A DNA stretch of 64,000 bases from Colias croceus (Eukaryota > Arthropoda > Insecta > Lepidoptera > Pieridae). How positions within the stretch are numbered: position 1 is the stretch's first letter; each line of letters begins with the position of its first letter. The stretch spans positions 8,432,001 through 8,496,000 of the forward strand of contig NC_059549.1 in NCBI RefSeq assembly GCF_905220415.1. Reading direction: 5' to 3'. Shown here in pieces: positions 1 to 11,900 of the stretch. A program made the position numbers and the translations under genes. The notes beneath the pieces are model-generated. The model saw nothing but the letters and a program-made list of their open reading frames with translations, was not told the DNA's origin and did no database searches.

Positions 1-1560
1 ATTCCTAATTTATTTATTTATTACTTTATTCATACGCTTATAAAACAGGAAATGCTGCAGATTTTCGTTTTAAAGTTTTATTGAAAACAGTTGTTTTTGA
101 TCTAAAAGCTATTAATTATTCTTTAAGCAAAGAGAAACGTCCCTTGATGATCAATCATTTGCTTTATAAAACTTACTTCAAAAAGGTATTTATATATATA
201 TATATTTTGAGAAAGTGTCGTAAAGGTTTTCACGACACATTTTCTTTCGAATTATATTTTTTTTTTAATTCGTCTTATCAAAAAGTTCAGAAAAATACCT
301 ATTTTCGTCACAATAAACATTATCACGAACAAAAACGCACAAAGGCTTCTTTCATAATGTCTTGAATTAAGATTGCTAAAGCTAGATATCTTCTATACTT
401 CCACGGTAATGTCAAAAGCTATAACCTTTTACAGACAAAGCCATCGTATTAGGTGTTGTATCTAACGATAAGAGCACACTTATGTAGTCCTATATACTTT
501 AATTGACTTATTTATACTGGTATTAGCATTCTACAAGTTCATTAAGCTTTTAAGTGTCTTTATAATATTATGGCGCTAGAAATAGTCCTCGGAGAAATCT
601 TAAACTGATAAATTTTTGCGATAAAGCGCACTAAAATAAAAATCGAAATATAGAAAAAATATTTTCCGTCATATATTTAATGTACCTTTATCTCCATTTC
701 AATTCAAATCATAATAGTTCATAAGTTCAAAAGCTCTACAGTCGAAATAGTATCTACTTACATAGATGTTTATTTCAAATACTACGTTACTATTTCAAAT
801 AATAATACATCAAATACCAATTCAAATATTACACATATTTTTAATCCTAATCACGATTAGTTGCAATAGAACGTTCTAGAAGCTTCGAGTATACTTGACA
901 CTCGTATCAAACAAAGTCCACCCTCGCTTGTGGAGTGCACTGATCCGATTGTCTGCTAGACCTACCTGCTAATTGACTACGTAATTGTGAAGCTAAACAG
1001 CTAGGCATAGCTTCAGTTTCAAGAGCTTATAATCCTAGTTCTCTTTTGAAATGTTCAATACAAATATACGGTATATACTTAAAGCCATGCCTATTTAGAT
1101 GCGTAAAATATACGGAACAATAATGTGTGTGTGTGTGTGTAACAACAATAATTCAATGATATTAATATCATAAGCAACATACATTTTCTTTCCATTTTAA
1201 CTCTAGCATGTGTATTGTCGTTTAAAAATAGCCTGGAAAATGTTTCATATCTGCCAGTCAATTGTTCATCGAAATAGAACATTCAAGAAACTTGCATTAC
1301 CGTAATTGTGCATTAAAAATGTACACGTATTATCTTATTCTCTATTCTATCTTAACAGAAAAGATATCAACGCAAAATATATAAATAGATATTTAGAAAA
1401 TAAATTGATTAAATCTAAGCCGAATTTTGTGCAAATTGCTGTACACAAAAATCATGATAAACGGCCACATGATAACATGAAATCTCTTTCAATACCTAAA
1501 TCCCTCACTCCATAATCTACGTGCAAATTGCAAACACCACATGATAAAATATATTAATCG
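1..1560. other. A+T-rich upstream region of the DH31 gene
   Basis: No protein gene is supported here; the small open frames have the composition of random A+T-rich DNA. It holds a short TA run near 190, the heat-shock-like motif at 868-887, a G+C-richer stretch at about 895-1010, and a (TG)n microsatellite near 1124-1140. A non-coding first exon and promoter of the downstream DH31 gene should lie in or before this stretch, because an acceptor-like TTTCAG ends at 1566, directly before the DH31 start codon. I could not place them with confidence. Confidence 0.5.
868..887. promoter_or_regulatory. Heat-shock-element-like motif (four inverted nGAAn units)
   Basis: Four uninterrupted alternating pentamers aGAAc-gTTCt-aGAAg-cTTCg occupy these 20 bases. 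This is the known binding consensus of trimeric heat shock factor, where three or more alternating nGAAn units give strong binding. It lies about 680 bp upstream of the first DH31 coding exon and reads the same on both strands. The match is seen directly; any role in DH31 expression is inference, because the transcription start of that gene cannot be placed. Confidence 0.5.
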
Positions 1561-1567
1561 TTTCAGA

Positions 1568-2808
1568 ATGGTGCGATTCACTTGTTTGCTTGCTTTCTTC
1601 CTCCTCGGCGCTCTTCTGCTGGCGACACCAGCCACATGCTATCCCAGGATGTAAGTATATTTTAGAATTAATATTATAGTTTTAAAACTAATAATAAATA
1701 CTAATGCATAAATTATGCATATCAGCAAAGTTACAAAAGTCTATCAAAACAGAAAGACGTATCTAAATAGAGCTTTTTTCACATTGTAACTTTAGCTTTC
1801 GTTGTGACTGAATTATGTTAATTCGATGTACACAATATGATAATTTTTACATTAAAAGATTAACTATTAAACACATTATATTAACTTAAAGCTCATCATC
1901 CAAATACTTACCTACTTATCACAAAGAAAGCTCTTAGAGTTAGTTAGCTTAAGACTTACAATACTCATGAAATTTTCATAAACATTATATATTTTGTTAA
2001 AATTTAGAAGCGTTGTCAATTCTTTTACCATAATTATAAAAGAAATAACAGATTTCAAAATATACATTTTCAGTGCTGGCAACTACTTCCTCGACGATGG
2101 ACCATACGAGCCCGAAGAAATCGTGGACATGCTTAACCGCCTTGACAACTACCTCCAGCTTGAACGCAGAGTCGCTAAGTAAGTTTTTTGCAATACTGAA
2201 TTCAATTAAAAACATAAAAAAAAACAGATTTAAAATTCAAATTCTTGCACTATTAATTTCAAAATAAATTAATTTGCTCTATCCTTGATAGAGCTGTTAC
2301 GTTAAGCCCTTTAATTCTAAACATATTATTAAACTACTTGTATTAATTCAAATAATAATGACATTTTTTATTTATAGCTACAAAGATGTCATTTCAAGGT
2401 TTGTATTCACATATTTATATATAAATAATTTGTTAGTTTTCGTTTGCAATGTACGTTTTCTTGATATAGCGCAAAAATAAAAAGTAATACGAAATTAAAG
2501 CAATTTCCGCAATAATTTGACTAATTTCATATGTATCACTCATTATAACTATTTACACATTCCCATCTTTCTCCATTCTCTATTGTTGTCTTCAAACACC
2601 ATTGACATTCCTAACAACATTGCATCTTCTTACTACATCTCTGTCCTTCCCGATGTCTATTAAACATTTTATTTACAGCGAGAAGCGTGCCCTGGACCTC
2701 GGCCTGAACCGTGGCTACTCCGGTGCCCTTCACGCAAAGCACATGATGGGAATCGCAGCCGCTAACTTCGCGGGAGGTCCTGGCAGGAGGCGACGCGACG
2801 CACACTAA
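1568..2808 (+). CDS. DH31: Calcitonin-like diuretic hormone 31 (DH31) precursor, four coding exons
   Basis: Neuropeptide precursor for DH31, an insect hormone that acts through a calcitonin-receptor-like GPCR on Malpighian tubules and gut. Coding exons read from the sequence: 1568-1650, 2074-2178, 2378-2398 and 2679-2808, joined at GT-AG sites, all introns in phase 2, giving 112 codons plus TAA. Residues 1-24 form a hydrophobic signal peptide (FFLLGALLLA core). Residues 29-62 are an acidic spacer. KR at 72-73 precedes a 31-residue peptide at 74-104 that starts ALDLGLNRGYSGALHAKH and ends AAANFAGGP, then Gly105 as amide donor and RRRR at 106-109, so a C-terminal Pro-amide is expected. The GYSG, AKH and AAANFAGGP blocks are diagnostic of DH31. 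The third exon is only 21 nt. An acceptor-like TTTCAG just before the ATG suggests an upstream non-coding exon. Family identity is near certain; exon ends were judged by eye. Confidence 0.95.
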
Positions 2809-3266
2809 ATCGCTTACATTAAAGTCACATGCGTGCTGATACGACTTATTAAACTCTCAACTATCGTTTGTGTCAAACACAAAAAAAAATGCTTTTGGTT
2901 ACAAACAACAATAGTATCAAACGATCGGCCTATTGCTAACGTAGTGTAATTCAAATTCCTATATAGAGATTAAAATTACTAATTAAACACCCTATCTACC
3001 TATATTTCATCTATCTATCTCTTCGGTAGTGTCAGTATTTTTCGACTCAGTATTATAATATTGTACCTAGTGACTGCATAAATCGTTTTGTCTTTCCATT
3101 GTAAAAATTACGCTTTCGATGTACCTACTTTGCTTTGTTAGTTAATATTATCTACTTGTAAGAAACGTCGACTTTCCTATTTAAAACGTATGTGACAAAG
3201 TTTAGAAAATAAATAATATAATTATTTGGATAAGTTACAAATCCTTCTGTCTTAAATTGTTGTCGA

Positions 3267-3272
3267 AATAAA
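3267..3272 (+). terminator. Polyadenylation signal, probable DH31 3' end
   Basis: AATAAA lies 459 bp after the DH31 stop codon and is followed about 20 bases later by a GT/T-rich run (TGAGTTTTTTTTT), the usual arrangement of a cleavage and polyadenylation site. An AATAAA-like run near 3209 is an alternative. Assignment to DH31 rests on position only. Confidence 0.4.
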
Positions 3273-3841
3273 GATATTCGTATTTTAAATGAGTTTTTTT
3301 TTATAAATTTCCCTTCCCAAAAGTCTCCTATTTATTTATACATATACCTAAAAAAGATACAAAAAAGCTAGAAGCTATTATTTTCCGTCCAAGTACCTAT
3401 CTATATTTTTCCGAATAATAGGTATTTAAGGAATAATGGAAATGACAGTATACTAAAGCTAATATGTTTATTTCTTTAAAATTCTAGTAATAAAAAACTT
3501 TTACAGTAATTCCAAAGTATTCCATATTATAGAGATATCTGATGTTATTATAAATTATATTACAAAATTTAAAAATATATGATATTTTATTGGTATTGGT
3601 AGTTGGTACATACCTACCTATACAAGCGTTAAAATAATCTTTAATCTAATTTTAAATAATGGAAATAATTACATTAATGCTATCATTATTTTGAATACCT
3701 ACCTATAATTATTATTGATCTTAATTATAACTTTACATTTAAAACTGAAAAAAAATCTCTAATAGTTCCGAATGACTGAAGGGATTCTGGTTCGTTGAAT
3801 TTATCTCCGCTTAGATGGAAATTTTAATTAATCTGTAAAAA

Positions 3842-3873
3842 AACGACACTTACATCTGGATGTAAGTGTCGTT
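3842..3873. repeat. Perfect palindrome, 15-bp arms
   Basis: AACGACACTTACATC is followed after the two bases TG by its exact reverse complement. The RNA or single-stranded DNA would form a near loop-less hairpin, so it is more likely a TE terminus or subterminal palindrome than a microRNA precursor. Function unknown. Confidence 0.6.
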
Positions 3874-4262
3874 GTCCTGGGACATCTAGCAACAGCTAGA
3901 ATTGCCTAGAAATTCATGAACTTATCGCACTAAATCAGAATGAGATTTTTGATAACAGTGACATCTAGTGATAATAAATAGTATTACTACAAAATCAAGT
4001 TTTGTTCTAAAATAAATCAGGAAAAATTCGCAAACAGCGCTGCGAATTACAAATACATAGTTCATGAATAATATCATAGATGGCGCTAGGTACTCAATTT
4101 TAATATTTTCATAAAATACAATATGTTTATTTCTTTAAAATTCTAGTAATAAAAAATAAGATGTCTATTACCAAAAATAATTAACATATTTATAAACATT
4201 ATTATCATACGTTAATGTTGCTTCTGCAATAACTATAGTGGTATTTAAGCAAAGTTCATAAC

Positions 4263-4334
4263 TCCCGTATGGTCTAGTGGCTAGGATACCTGGCTTTCAC
4301 CCAGGAGGCTCGGGTTCGATTCCCGGTACGGGAA
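4263..4334 (+). tRNA. tRNA-Glu (anticodon UUC)
   Basis: Complete 72-nt cloverleaf without intron. Acceptor stem TCCCGTA (4263-4269) pairs perfectly with TACGGGA (4327-4333), with discriminator A at 4334. The D-arm region TGGTCTAGTGGCTAGGATA carries the A box. Anticodon stem CCTGG/CCAGG encloses the loop CTTTCAC with anticodon TTC at 4296-4298. The T arm GGGTTCGATTCCC carries the B box. A TTTT run at 4340-4343 is a suitable RNA polymerase III terminator. No feature suggests a pseudogene. Confidence 0.95.
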
Positions 4335-4339
4335 AATCG

Positions 4340-4343
4340 TTTT
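4340..4343 (+). terminator. RNA polymerase III terminator of tRNA-Glu
   Basis: First run of four T residues downstream of the tRNA, 6 bases after its 3' end, with a second T run directly after. Confidence 0.6.
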
Positions 4344-4457
4344 GTTTTTCTTATACAATGAAATTCTGCAATTTTATAATTCATCGTTTTATTTTCGAGT
4401 TTGATTGTGGTTGCTAAAACTTTGGTAACGAAATAAGTATACCGAAACAAGAAAAAA

Positions 4458-4646
4458 TTATTATAACGTGCTACGAGGTTTAAAAATTTGTGAACAAAAT
4501 TACAAATTCTATATATAAACCAACAAAAGGTAATATCTATACCGTACAAAAATTATTATTAACGTGTTACGGGGATTAAAAATTTGTACACAAAATTTCA
4601 AATTCTATTTATAAACCAACAAAAGGTAATTGTCTATACAGCCATA
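4458..4646. repeat. Imperfect tandem duplication (2 x ~94 bp)
   Basis: Two adjacent units begin TTATTATAACGTGCTACGAG and TTATTATTAACGTGTTACGG and share the later block AAACCAACAAAAGGTAAT. They differ by scattered substitutions, so the duplication is not very recent. It starts ~120 bp after tRNA-Glu. The ~90-codon open frames over it have no recognisable features and are not called as genes. Confidence 0.6.
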
Positions 4647-4649
4647 TTT

Positions 4650-6198
4650 ATACCGTATTCCACATTCAACGCTTGCGACATCTGCTTAGCTAAAGCTGTA
4701 TCAACAAAACGCGGACTAATGGTCCCCAATATACATAGACCTCTATACTCGACGATAAGTCCCACGTGCCTTTGTTCTCCCGTCCATTATAAATGTTCTT
4801 GCGGATCAACTTATACTGTTCTGTATAAAGAGCGAAAAATCGTGCATTTGCTTGAATAACTTTTATCTTTCATATTATGTGCTTACGCAAAATACAAAGT
4901 AATAGAATAAATAGACTTGCGTAATGGTACATACCTAACCCTTAGGAATAGCATTGCTCGTATTTATTATGGTTTTTGTTCCTGGTTTCACCCTTTGCCG
5001 TTGCTTTGCATAAAATAGGTACTTATATCGTACCTTTCTATCTATAACTACGTCCCGTCTTCATTTGACTTTAGCCTAACTTTTTATTTTTATTCATTTA
5101 GTAGATAACTAGTAACGATAAATTATCATTGACACTTAAAGCAAATAAAAACAAACCAGTATAAGATTGCACCTTTATTACCCAAGAAGCTTATATTTAA
5201 AACAAAAAGCTTCTCGAGTTTACCCAACGACGTTGATTTTGCCCATGGATTTTATCTTTCAATAGCAACTTGACAGTGACATACAGACAAAAAGAGCTTC
5301 CAAACACTTATGCTCAGAATGTAATATAATACTTTATACTTGTCTAGACACATCTATAGAAGTAGTAAACGCAGCAACGAATTTCAATTAGAAATTTGGT
5401 ATATACCCACAAGAGAAAACTTTATGCTGATAAAAATCTATTACATAATATTATCCCTAGCCATAATTTAACCGCATACAAAATTTCAGCCAAATTGCTT
5501 TTGTAGTTTTTGCGTGAAAGAACAGACATTTCAGACCATCAGACCTTTCGGATCAAATTATTTCTCAGACATTCGACGTTTGCTATCTTTACTTGTTAGG
5601 TAGTATCTTTCTATGGTATAAAATGTTTCTTTTTGTACATCATAGTACAATAAGTAAAAAGAACTGAGCACTATTTTTTTTAAGCCATTGCATATAGCTT
5701 CTATCGCGGGCCTTGAGCGCAGGACCGAATCGAGAAATTCCGAAACGAAAAAACCTCACGCTCCCCACTCCGACGGGCGGAGGTGCGGCTTGAAGGCATA
5801 GCATGCAATAGCTTTACCATTACCACATTACTGCGGCAGTCCCCGAGTGCCACACATCGTTTTTGTAGTAACTCAGGCCTCGGAACCATAGACCGATCGG
5901 GCCGCTTGGGGCTCAATGGGTTAATTTTCTAATTTTCTTTTCGTAACGTGATCCATTCCCCAAGCGAAATCGGACGGCTATAATAAGATACATAATATAA
6001 TTAACAAATACCTACTAGGTAGTGTGTGTCATATAAAATATTCATCTGTTTCAGACAGGGCAGAAACAATGGCGAAAGATACAATAAACAAAAAATAAAT
6101 TGAACAATAACAATCAATTGCTTACTTGAAATTTACATGCTTACAATTTCCAATTTCTTTATTTGTTATCGCCTCATATACAATCTGTACAACATTAC
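4650..6198. other. Gene-free DNA with a G+C-rich repeat-like block at ~5700-5925
   Basis: No coding region is supported. The block from about 5701 to 5925 is clearly richer in G+C than its surroundings (CGGGCGGAGGTGCGGCTTG; GACCGATCGGGCCGCTTGG) and resembles repeat fragments common in lepidopteran genomes, but this is from memory and cannot be confirmed here. The 71-codon minus-strand frame across it starts and ends without any recognisable motif. Confidence 0.4.
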
Positions 6199-6389
6199 CA
6201 TAGATATTAGTATGCGAAAGTTTGTGAAGATGTGTGTGTGTTTGTTACTCTTTCACTACTGAACCATATTTAGCACAGGTAGCACAGGTAACATGGATTA
6301 ACACGGTTTAATCCCGGAAATCCCACGGGAACGGAAACTATGCTAGTTTTTCTTTGAAAACGCGGGCGAAGCCGCGAGCGGAAATCTAG
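6199..6389 (+). mobile_element. Short Helitron-like element
   Basis: Begins near a TACTAATATTATAAATGCGAAAG-type 5' end (here AGATATTAGTATGCGAAAG), passes a (TG)n tract and the block CCCGGAAATCCCACGGGAAC, and ends with the hairpin GCGGGCGAAGCCGCGAGC, then GGAAAT and CTAG at 6386-6389 followed by T. A 5' TC, a 3' hairpin, terminal CTAG and insertion between A and T are known Helitron traits; the family is inferred from several such copies in this window. Confidence 0.5.
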
Positions 6390-6394
6390 TAATA

Positions 6395-8836
6395 TACTAG
6401 TAGCACAGATAACATAATACCATAGTATAAATATGTACTATGATAATACTATCTAGCAATACCAAGTGACTAGTTCTTAATAAACCAAAATAATTGCATG
6501 GAAATAGAAGAAAAATTAATAACGTCCAACGCGTCGTTTTTAATTGCACATCGGTTATTTCTTTCTAGAAAACTATTCTCTGGGGTCTAGGTGAACGTTA
6601 AATCTTGGAACTTGAAAGGTTACGTAATTACTTTCTGTTCATTACGATAATTGTTTCTTTCTTTGAGTAATAGGTATGTACAAATTGCTAATGATTTACT
6701 TAGTTAACAATTTTAAAAGCGTGAGCCAAATTTTTAACCGTTGCCATATTTTTGGTTGGTTCTTTGAAAAAAGACTACCAAGCTGATGCTAAATATGTAT
6801 ACAGTGTAATAAGTGCTGCCTAATTAACACAAATTTTTAGGTATTTGTTTCTTAAATGTGATAATATATCGAAAAGTATGAAATCCAAAAATTCGCAGTC
6901 AGCTTCCACATTTATAAGAATGAAATTTATTTCCACGGCTATATTTGACACTTTGGAGCAAAAGTTTCATACAATATTTCATATATTTTATTCATTTTGA
7001 GTACGAAATGGTATAGAATAGAATATTAACAAAGACATTAACGTAAGATACGTTATTTATATTTATAAATGCATAAAAATATATTTTGTTAGGTGCACCG
7101 ATAAATCAATACTTAATAGACATATGAATGTCATTGATTCTCCATTTACATGCATTTAGAATTTACATCGAACTTATAAAACATGCAATACGCATTCGGA
7201 CGGAGCCTTTTGAATTTTAATATTTTTGGCAAAGAAAAGCACCGCAATGGCGTATTATAGCGTAAGGATAACATTATTCGAATATCTTTCGTAAGAATTG
7301 GCTTCGAAAGTATTGGATATAATTGTGACTCTGTAATCTCGAAAATGTAAGCCAATCTTTTTGTTTCTATTCCTAAACGAATAAATGATAAATCAACCAA
7401 TAATATTAAAATAATAATAATAGAGCCGTCTTATTGCTGACTGATAGGAAAAACAGACAAGTCCATTCGATTATAAACGTGAAAATTTATATAGGTAGGT
7501 ATTTATAAAGCTGCGTTTAGATAACCCTGCTGATTTTAAGCCTGCATATCACTTATAAAAATTGTATAGTGTATTAGGTACTTTATTTGTTTAAAACCCA
7601 TTATTATCTTCTATTCACTGAATACAATAAAAAAATGTACATGAAATAGACTCCTGCTTTTACTAAAAGCACTAGCTGATAAGAGGGCACTACACATAGA
7701 AGCTGTATTTTGAGACGAAAATATTTTCTTAAATTCATTCTAATAACACATTCTTGCTTTATCTGTCTCTTAAAATTAGAACCCCAATTACTCAAAACAT
7801 CGCTTAGGTATATTTTTCCTATACATAATATGAAATTCTACGAAATGGTGTCAAAAATAACCATTGGATATCAAAACAGGTCGAGTGTTCCGTGGGTTCG
7901 ATATTATGCTATTTACTTTTCAATCGTACTGTCTAACTTTTATTTGTTTTCAATGTTCGCCCTTGAAATGTCGAGATATTTGTTACTCCAGGGAGTAAAT
8001 CAATTTGGGGAACATTTTAGATTCTTGCGATACGTTTGAGTATTCTCCGAAGTAAATTGTGTATTTGCGCATCTTCCTGTTTTATTATATTACTTAAATT
8101 CGATCTACTAAATTTGATATATCGTACAGAATTGAATCTGCTAATTGTTATTCTTCTATTTGCATATAATATGTAAAGTAAATGTAAAGTAAAGTAAAGC
8201 ATGTAAAGTACGAGACTTGAAATGAAAAGAACTCGAAAATTCCGGCAAACACCACCTTTTAAATCCGATCAAAGGTAAAAAATGAAATGAAAAATATATC
8301 AAAATAATTATGTAGTTCCAAATGAATTGGCCATGAGCCTGGACAATTGGACACGGTTATACAAAATTAAGTAAAAAGCTTTTTTTGACCCTATTCCAAT
8401 ACATGTAAGGAAATGTGATATAAGAAGTTTGCAGAAACATGGAAATTTTATAAGAATTAAAACACGACTAATGGATTGAAACTTTTAATATATAAAACTT
8501 TTAAACTTGAATGCGATACATAATTCAGAAGCTTTAGCGCAGACTTTCCTAATTATTTTATTCCTCGCTGGCTTCAGAAAGTGCATAAAACTAAGTATTA
8601 AAATTTTATCTTCGTTCAATGGAAACTGATATCAAAATTATTCTAGAGGTTCTTAAAATAATGGTTTTCTGCGTCGTTTCAATATTATAATCACCACACA
8701 AATGTATCTACTGATATTTTAAATTTAGTTAAAGATAGAAGAGATAATCCAAACAAGTATCAATGAGAACAAGAAAATTAGAGTGGCACTATAAACATTC
8801 ATTTTCGTACTTATTTTAAAAGTATTTATAATTTAA
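6395..8836. other. Gene-free A+T-rich DNA
   Basis: Small open frames up to 109 codons occur at 7.1-8.2 kb on both strands, but they overlap each other and show no domain, signal peptide or codon pattern. A run of GTAAAGTAAAG-type mini-repeats lies near 8174-8212. Nothing else is visible. Confidence 0.4.
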
Positions 8837-8994
8837 CTAGCTTACCGCCCGCGGCTTCGCCCGCTATTTAACTATCCTATCTCTCAAGTTGGATCGAACT
8901 GCACATAGTGTGCGAATTTTATTATAATCTGTTTAGTGGTTTAGGAGTCCATTGAGGACAAACATTGTGACACGAGATTTATATATATTAAGAA
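8837..8994 (-). mobile_element. Short Helitron-like element, diverged
   Basis: On the minus strand it ends with GCGGGCGAAGCCGCGGGC-type hairpin sequence and CTAG (8837-8840), with T beyond. The interior differs from the 6.2-kb copy and the 5' end is indistinct. Confidence 0.45.
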
Positions 8995-11900
8995 GATAAC
9001 AACTCATATTAAATTGGATATTATATCGTATTGGATAAAATTTAGGTACGCAACAGAATAGAATATATAACGTAGCTATAGATAATAAATATTAATATCA
9101 ACACTTTAAACATAGTAGTAGGTAGATATTGAATTCTGAGATGTGGAAAATATAAGTATTTGAGTATAGAGGATAAGGATTTAAAAATAACGAGTAATAT
9201 TTTTGTACAAGTTCAACAGCCTTTCAAAGAGCAATGCTTTCGTGGGAATGGGTCTTATTATTCGCAGTGCATACTAATCGTTTAGAAAATTGAGACAAAA
9301 TAGAGGTACTATACTTTTTACGACACGAGAACTGCGGCGAGATTATTAGACTGTATTTTATTTGACTTCATTTATAGACAGATATTCAGTCTACTAGGTA
9401 CTATTTTCCTATCACACGAGGCTAGAGATATCCTATATTCTATTTTAGTGTTGTTTATAATATACTTGGATCTACCTAAAATTGAAAATACTCGATGAAG
9501 TTCATTTGATAGTCAATCTTTACAGTACTGAAGTGAACTCCATACATATTTTAGAACCTTTATACACATTGTTTTACTATAGCCCTTGAAACCATATATG
9601 TGGCCTATTAATTATACAGTTTGATATAATTCTATATTGAAACTAGTTATTTCATGAAATCAATAACTAGTAACAGTTGTTAATGTTATTTAACTGACTA
9701 AAATGGAAGTTCACGATCAAGATAAACTACCCTAGAACAGTGGCGTAGCTATTTAGGCTATGTGGTGCGAGGCCCCCAGGGCCCTCGATTCTTAACAGAA
9801 AATCTCAATAGAACTGAAGTTTCAAAAAAAATTTCACATTTTCAACATAAATATGCGACTTTGCGACTTACCTAGTCATGGCGTTTTTTCCGTTCATCGT
9901 TCAGAGGCCCTATTTTGTTATTCCGGGCCATTCTTTACCTGACTACGCCACTGCGCTAGATAGCTCTCTCTAATATGAAAGTATTATACAATTGTTACAC
10001 GTGTACTGTAATCAGATAGTGAGTCAGACTGGACCTTGAACCTTCAGTGGAGTGGACTATTTCTGCCTTTTATCGATTTTTCATTGGTCATTGCATATTC
10101 TTATCTTCTACACAATAGCGCTGCCTACGTAAGAAGGAAGTGATTATTATTTTACTTTAATGTTTATAGATGAAGTTAATAAATAGTAGTGCATATACTT
10201 ATAATACTGCCTGAAGCATTATATGAAAATTATAATATTTCAAAATACACAACTATGGAGAGCTACGGCATTGAGCTACGAAGAAATATATATAGGTACG
10301 TGTAGAATTGGAATGTCTACGAGAACCTGGATTAATGAACTATGAGATCCTTATAGGTGCTTTTAAAGAAAATTGTGCATTGAACAGACTGAAAACAAAA
10401 ACAAAACATATTACAACAGAATTCCTTATTATTTGCACTCAATAGTTTTGAGTGAAAACACTCACTTAAACTAGTAAACATATTTTAAAGAGATTAATAT
10501 AGAAATACCCCTATTTGAAAGTGGGTGTCGAGTACGCTTTTGTAAATTAGGTCACATTAACACGGTGGGTTTAACACATACCCTGCTGGAAGCTGGCCTC
10601 TGTAACATACATGTAGAGATAAGCAGTAGTTTGAACTGTATGCAAATTGAATGGCTTTCCTATCTTAGAATCCCAGCCATGGTTATAATTATTATCATAT
10701 TATTAACAAAACAAGAACCATTGAAAGAAAGACGTCACTCTCTTCTATAAGAATTATCTTATTTTATTGTAATGTTTGTTATATCATATATTATGTACCT
10801 TTTATTTTATACCTGACGAGATGTTAATTTTTAGTAATGAAATGTTGTTAAAATTTTACAAAAGAGACATAATTTCACATGATTGTACTATTTATTTTTT
10901 AAAACATAAAAATAATCATCAACGTATAACGGGAATTATGAATTTCATCCATTTAACTTTTTACGTCTCCGCTGAGTCTTTACCCAACAGACGTCCAAAG
11001 TTCATTATACCCACACCCTGTACCAAAACGGTCTCAACATTTAGCTAACCTTTAATTGCATAAAAATACTCATCTAAAAATAGTACTGCGTTTGAGGTCG
11101 TCCGATACATATACAAGTGGTTACGAGTTTCCAGTCGGCCGGTTACGTAGAGCCTTTCCGAACCAACTGGCTTGGAAAAACCTCCGTTCATAGATTGCTA
11201 TTAACATAATCTGCCTGACGCTGTCTAGGATTTATGGAGCAGATTAATACTGTCATGAATATAATAAATAACTCCAATGGATGGAAAAACCATGTTATTT
11301 TTAATCTGAATAGAGTCCTATTTTCTAACCCCTCTTCATCAAGGACATTCAAAGATAATCGATTTTTAATTACCGTTTGTCCAAATAAGTTCATTTGTTA
11401 TGTAAATCGAATGGAGGACCCGAAGGCTCCGGAAGGCTATAATTATGTAAGTTCCCATTGTATTGTTAGCTTAGAGGTTGGTTTATAGTATTTGAATTGT
11501 ATCGTACTTATGAACTACTTAAATACTTAAGAAAAAGAACAGTGAAATAAAAGAACAATAATGGTGCCACAGAATAATTTATAATGGTTTTCCACTGTTT
11601 ACCAGATAATATGTTCTCTTGTAAGGATGAATGAAATGACCTTCTTGGAGATGACAATTTCCGAGTAAAGATTTTCCTCAGGGCGGCTGTATTTTCAATC
11701 AATGATAATATGCTGTTTAGTACTAATTTTATATTTCTCTTCAGTTTTGAACGCATTCTAAAATTTACTTCAGACTGTATTTTATTGTAACAAGTTTAAA
11801 TTTATAAGTAATATATAGTATAAGTAAAATATAGTCATGAACTAGGTAATGCATAATTCGATCTTATACAGATTGTAATTTTCCATTAGACGGAGACTCG

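Larger units (their letters stand above)
2809..4262. other. DH31 3' UTR and gene-free A+T-rich DNA with a 37-bp direct repeat
   Basis: The first ~460 bp are probably the DH31 3' UTR. Beyond it no gene is visible. A 37-bp sequence beginning AATATGTTTATTTCTTTAAA occurs at 3461-3497 and again, identical, at 4120-4156. Between the copies lies a perfect palindrome with 15-bp arms (3842-3856 and 3859-3873, AACGACACTTACATC, 2-base centre). Two identical direct copies bracketing ~620 bp could be a long target-site duplication around an old insertion, or a local duplication. Confidence 0.5.

Noticed and set aside
1994..2215. Continuous plus and minus frames over DH31 exon 2
   Set aside because: The plus frame extends exon 2 into intron sequence and the minus frame is its shadow; splice sites and the downstream peptide fix the true structure.
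7710..8039. 109-codon ORF with overlapping antisense ORFs
   Set aside because: Same A+T-driven composition; nothing recognisable and no regulatory context.
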